Assembly: GCA_945910715.1 (NCBI GenBank)
Contig: CAMDZU010000005.1
Coordinates: 1 to 15,802, forward strand
Origin: an uncultured Clostridia bacterium
GTDB taxonomy: Bacteria; Bacillota; Clostridia; Oscillospirales; Ruminococcaceae
DNA: 15,802 nucleotides
Direction: 5' to 3'
The notes beneath the pieces are model-generated. The model was not told the origin of the DNA. It was given only the letters and a program-made list of their open reading frames with translations, and did not search any database. Of this stretch, positions 14,078 to 15,802 are shown piece by piece; positions within the stretch are counted from its first letter, which is position 1; each line of letters opens with the position of its first letter. The position numbers and the translations under genes are program-made.

Positions 14078-14857
14078 GTGAAAAACAAGGACAACACAAG
14101 CATTTTTAAATACCTCTCCTTTACAAAGGAAGTCGTAAAAAGGGATATAAAGAAAAAATACTATAAGTCAGCATTGGGCATATTGTGGACGGTGCTTAAT
14201 CCGCTGCTTTCCATGCTGGTAATGACCTTTGTATTCTCTGCTCTGTTCAAGAGGAATATTGAAAATTATCCTGTTTATCTGCTCTGCGGACAGATAACCT
14301 TCAACTTTATTTTAGGCGCCGGACGTCTTGGACTCAGCTCTATTATCGGAAATGCAGACCTTATAAGACAGCTTTATATGCCAAAGTATGTCTTTGTTTT
14401 TTCAAAGGTGGTGCAGTCCCTTGTGGATATGCTTTTCTCTATGATTGCTCTGGTAATAGTAATGCTGGTTACGGGAGCGCCCATTACGCCTTATCTGCTG
14501 CTGCTTCCCATACTTATAGTGCTGATGTTTATGTTCGCAATGGGGCTTGCGCTTATTCTTGCAACCTACGGAACATTTTTCCGTGATATTAACCATCTGT
14601 ACGGAATTTTCCAAACCCTGTGGATGTGGGTGTCGGCGATTTTCTATCCAACAAGCATTCTTGGGGTTGAATACCAGTTCGTTTTTGACATTAACCCCGT
14701 ATACCAGTTTATTTATTTTATGCGGTGTATTGTATATGAGGGCGTAATGCCCCCTGAAAAAACTCTGCTTATTACAACAGGCTATGCAGTAATAACCCTG
14801 CTTATGGGCATTTTCACCTTCAAGGAAAACGAAAACAAGTTTATGCTTTACATTTAA
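14078..14857 (+). CDS. ABC-2 type polysaccharide/teichoic-acid export permease (Wzm/TagG-like)
   Basis: 259 residues from GTG 14078, with AAGGAGA at 14067-14073 upstream. The family marks are a charged N-terminal amphipathic segment (FTKEVVKRDIKKKYYKSALGILW), then about six membrane helices, with NADLIRQLYMPKYVFVFSKV after the second and INPVYQFIYFMR before the last. Such permeases move lipid-linked polysaccharide across the membrane with a partner ATPase, which is the next gene 21 bases away. Which polymer is exported cannot be told from sequence; the neighbouring glycosyltransferases suggest the local one. The locus also holds an EpsG-like polymerase, which normally goes with a Wzx route, so two systems may be present. 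Confidence 0.93.
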   Translation: MKNKDNTSIFKYLSFTKEVVKRDIKKKYYKSALGILWTVLNPLLSMLVMTFVFSALFKRNIENYPVYLLCGQITFNFILGAGRLGLSSIIGNADLIRQLYMPKYVFVFSKVVQSLVDMLFSMIALVIVMLVTGAPITPYLLLLPILIVLMFMFAMGLALILATYGTFFRDINHLYGIFQTLWMWVSAIFYPTSILGVEYQFVFDINPVYQFIYFMRCIVYEGVMPPEKTLLITTGYAVITLLMGIFTFKENENKFMLYI

Positions 14858-14878
14858 CAGACGAAAGGCGATTTATAA

Positions 14879-15622
14879 ATGAGCGAATATGCTGTCAGAG
14901 CGGAAAACGTTTCAATGATGTTCAACCTGAGCCGTGAAAAAGAGGAGCGGTTCAAGGAATACGTTATAAATATGGTAAGAGGCAAGCTGTTTTTTGACGA
15001 ATTCTGGGCGCTTCGCAATGTTACCTTTGACCTGAAGAAAGGTGATTCCATCGGCATTGTGGGCACTAACGGCGCAGGAAAAACCACTCTCCTCAAGCTT
15101 GTGTCGGGCATTATGACCCCCACAAAGGGAAAGCTTTACACCGAGGGGTCTATTGCTCCCCTGTTCGCTATGGGAACGGGCTTTGACAACTCTCTTTCCG
15201 CAAGGGAAAACATTTATCTGGTTGGCTCAATGCACGGCCATTCAAGGGAATATATGCGGAAGCACTTTGATGAAATTATCGATTTTGCCGAGCTGGAGGA
15301 CTTTGTGGACGTTCCCGTCCGCAATTTCTCGTCGGGTATGCGCTCAAAGCTTGCCTTTGCAATAAGCACCCTTGTCCGTGCGGACATTCTTATTGCGGAC
15401 GAGGTGCTTGCGGTAGGCGACGCAAAATTCCGCAAAAAGAGCGAGGAAAGAATGAGCCGCATGCGTGAAAACGGCGTTACCATTTTCTTTGTTTCCCATT
15501 CGGTGGGACAGGTGAAAAGCGTATGCCGCAGAGCGTTGTGGCTGGACCACGGTCATGTTAAGATGATAGGTCCGTCGGAGGCGGTTTGCGACGCCTACGA
15601 CGCATACTGCAAGGAAGAATAA
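14879..15622 (+). CDS. ABC transporter ATPase for polysaccharide/teichoic-acid export (Wzt/TagH-like)
   Basis: 247 residues. N-terminal part VRAENVSMMFNLSREKEERFKEYVI is typical of Wzt/TagH, with the extra basic stretch before the core. Walker A GTNGAGKT at 62-69, signature FSSGM at 150-154 (the usual form in this subfamily in place of LSGGQ), Walker B ILIADE at 170-175, D-loop VGD and switch His207. It powers the permease encoded just upstream. It ends soon after the nucleotide-binding domain, so it has no C-terminal sugar-binding domain such as in E. coli O9a Wzt. ATG 14879 has GAAAGG 10 bases upstream. A terminator directly follows, so it closes the operon. Confidence 0.95.
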   Translation: MSEYAVRAENVSMMFNLSREKEERFKEYVINMVRGKLFFDEFWALRNVTFDLKKGDSIGIVGTNGAGKTTLLKLVSGIMTPTKGKLYTEGSIAPLFAMGTGFDNSLSARENIYLVGSMHGHSREYMRKHFDEIIDFAELEDFVDVPVRNFSSGMRSKLAFAISTLVRADILIADEVLAVGDAKFRKKSEERMSRMRENGVTIFFVSHSVGQVKSVCRRALWLDHGHVKMIGPSEAVCDAYDAYCKEE

Positions 15623-15647
15623 GGGGGCTTTCGCCCCCTTTTGTTTT
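15621..15647 (+). terminator. Rho-independent terminator of the ABC operon
   Basis: GGGGGC (15623-15628), loop TTTC, GCCCCC (15633-15638), then TTTTGTTTTT. The two As of the stop codon can extend the stem. Confidence 0.92.
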
Positions 15648-15739
15648 TGCCCCCCCGTTGTCTGTGGGAGAGGATTGGTGGCTTCGCCCCCCCTTTCGCC
15701 CCCTGTTTCGTGTTGGCTGTTTTCGTAAGTTGGTTCAGA

Positions 15740-15758
15740 GGGGGCTTCTCGCCCCCTT
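15740..15758 (+). other. Second GC-rich hairpin in the right-end intergenic region
   Basis: GGGGGC and GCCCCC (around 15740-15756) pair around TTCTC. It forms one end of repeat copy B. The stretch 15648-15740 between the two hairpins has further C- and G-runs but no gene I can support. Confidence 0.5.
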
Positions 15759-15802
15759 GATAGTCTTGTATCAGATTATAAGGTTGCGATAACCCCTCGC
15801 CC
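15741..15802 (-). repeat. Dispersed intergenic repeat, copy B (inverted relative to copy A)
   Basis: Its reverse complement aligns with 2235-2297: GGGCGAG, TTATCGC, TATAATCTGATA and TATCAAGGGGGCGAGAAGCCCC. It reaches the window edge, so it may continue. Both copies lie shortly downstream of a plus-strand gene, but in opposite orientations. Confidence 0.75.

Noticed and set aside
15623..15757. Regular GGGGGC/GCCCCC repeats as a CRISPR-like array
   Set aside because: Spacing and sequence are irregular, repeats are only 6 bases with hairpin form, and no cas genes are in the window; they are terminators and one end of the dispersed repeat.

Overview
The window looks like chromosomal DNA of a gut or rumen Clostridia, probably Ruminococcus or a close Oscillospiraceae relative. 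This is an inference from several signs: moderate GC content, Gram-positive style GGAGG ribosome binding sites, a B. subtilis-like SRP RNA next to dnaX-ybaB-recR, secreted proteins with BIg2-type domains and acidic linkers, and no outer-membrane genes. No database search was possible, so the genus is not certain.

Layout. (1) 1-2201, plus strand: the 3' part of a P-type ATPase with eroded hinge and ion-site motifs, followed 10 bases later by a DUF368 membrane protein (the undecaprenyl-phosphate translocase PopT family). The DUF368 protein carries an extra beta-rich domain of about 113 residues between its two repeat halves. (2) 2202-2479: a convergent intergenic region with a terminator for each strand and one copy of a dispersed repeat. 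(3) 6903-2480, minus strand: a housekeeping block read as SRP RNA (ffs), dnaX, ybaB, recR, guaB. It has a near-consensus promoter before ffs and a hairpin between ffs and dnaX. (4) 6952-9516: a GT4 glycosyltransferase (minus) and a BIg2-domain surface protein (plus), divergently transcribed with only 29 bases between their start codons. A good promoter-like site lies beyond the far end of each gene and points inward. (5) 9708-13979, plus strand: an AT-rich regulatory region, an EpsG/Wzy-like polymerase, an abundant-looking secreted acidic protein with a sortase-like tail and its own terminator, a stand-alone 'FLxRDG' protein, and an overlapping GT2 glycosyltransferase. (6) 13999-15802: a promoter framed by an inverted repeat, a Wzm/TagG-type ABC permease, a Wzt/TagH-type ATPase, a terminator, and a second, inverted copy of the dispersed repeat.

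How the genes fit together (inference): regions 4-6 look like a cell-surface polysaccharide locus. Glycosyltransferases build the chain, the EpsG-like protein would polymerise it and/or the ABC pair would export it, and secreted proteins join the surface layer. The DUF368 protein in region 1 would recycle the lipid carrier used by such pathways. The items most worth a second look are the DUF368 protein with its carbohydrate-binding-like insert beside an atypical P-type ATPase, the two inward-facing promoters around the divergent pair, and the Spo0A-box-like repeats upstream of the polymerase gene.
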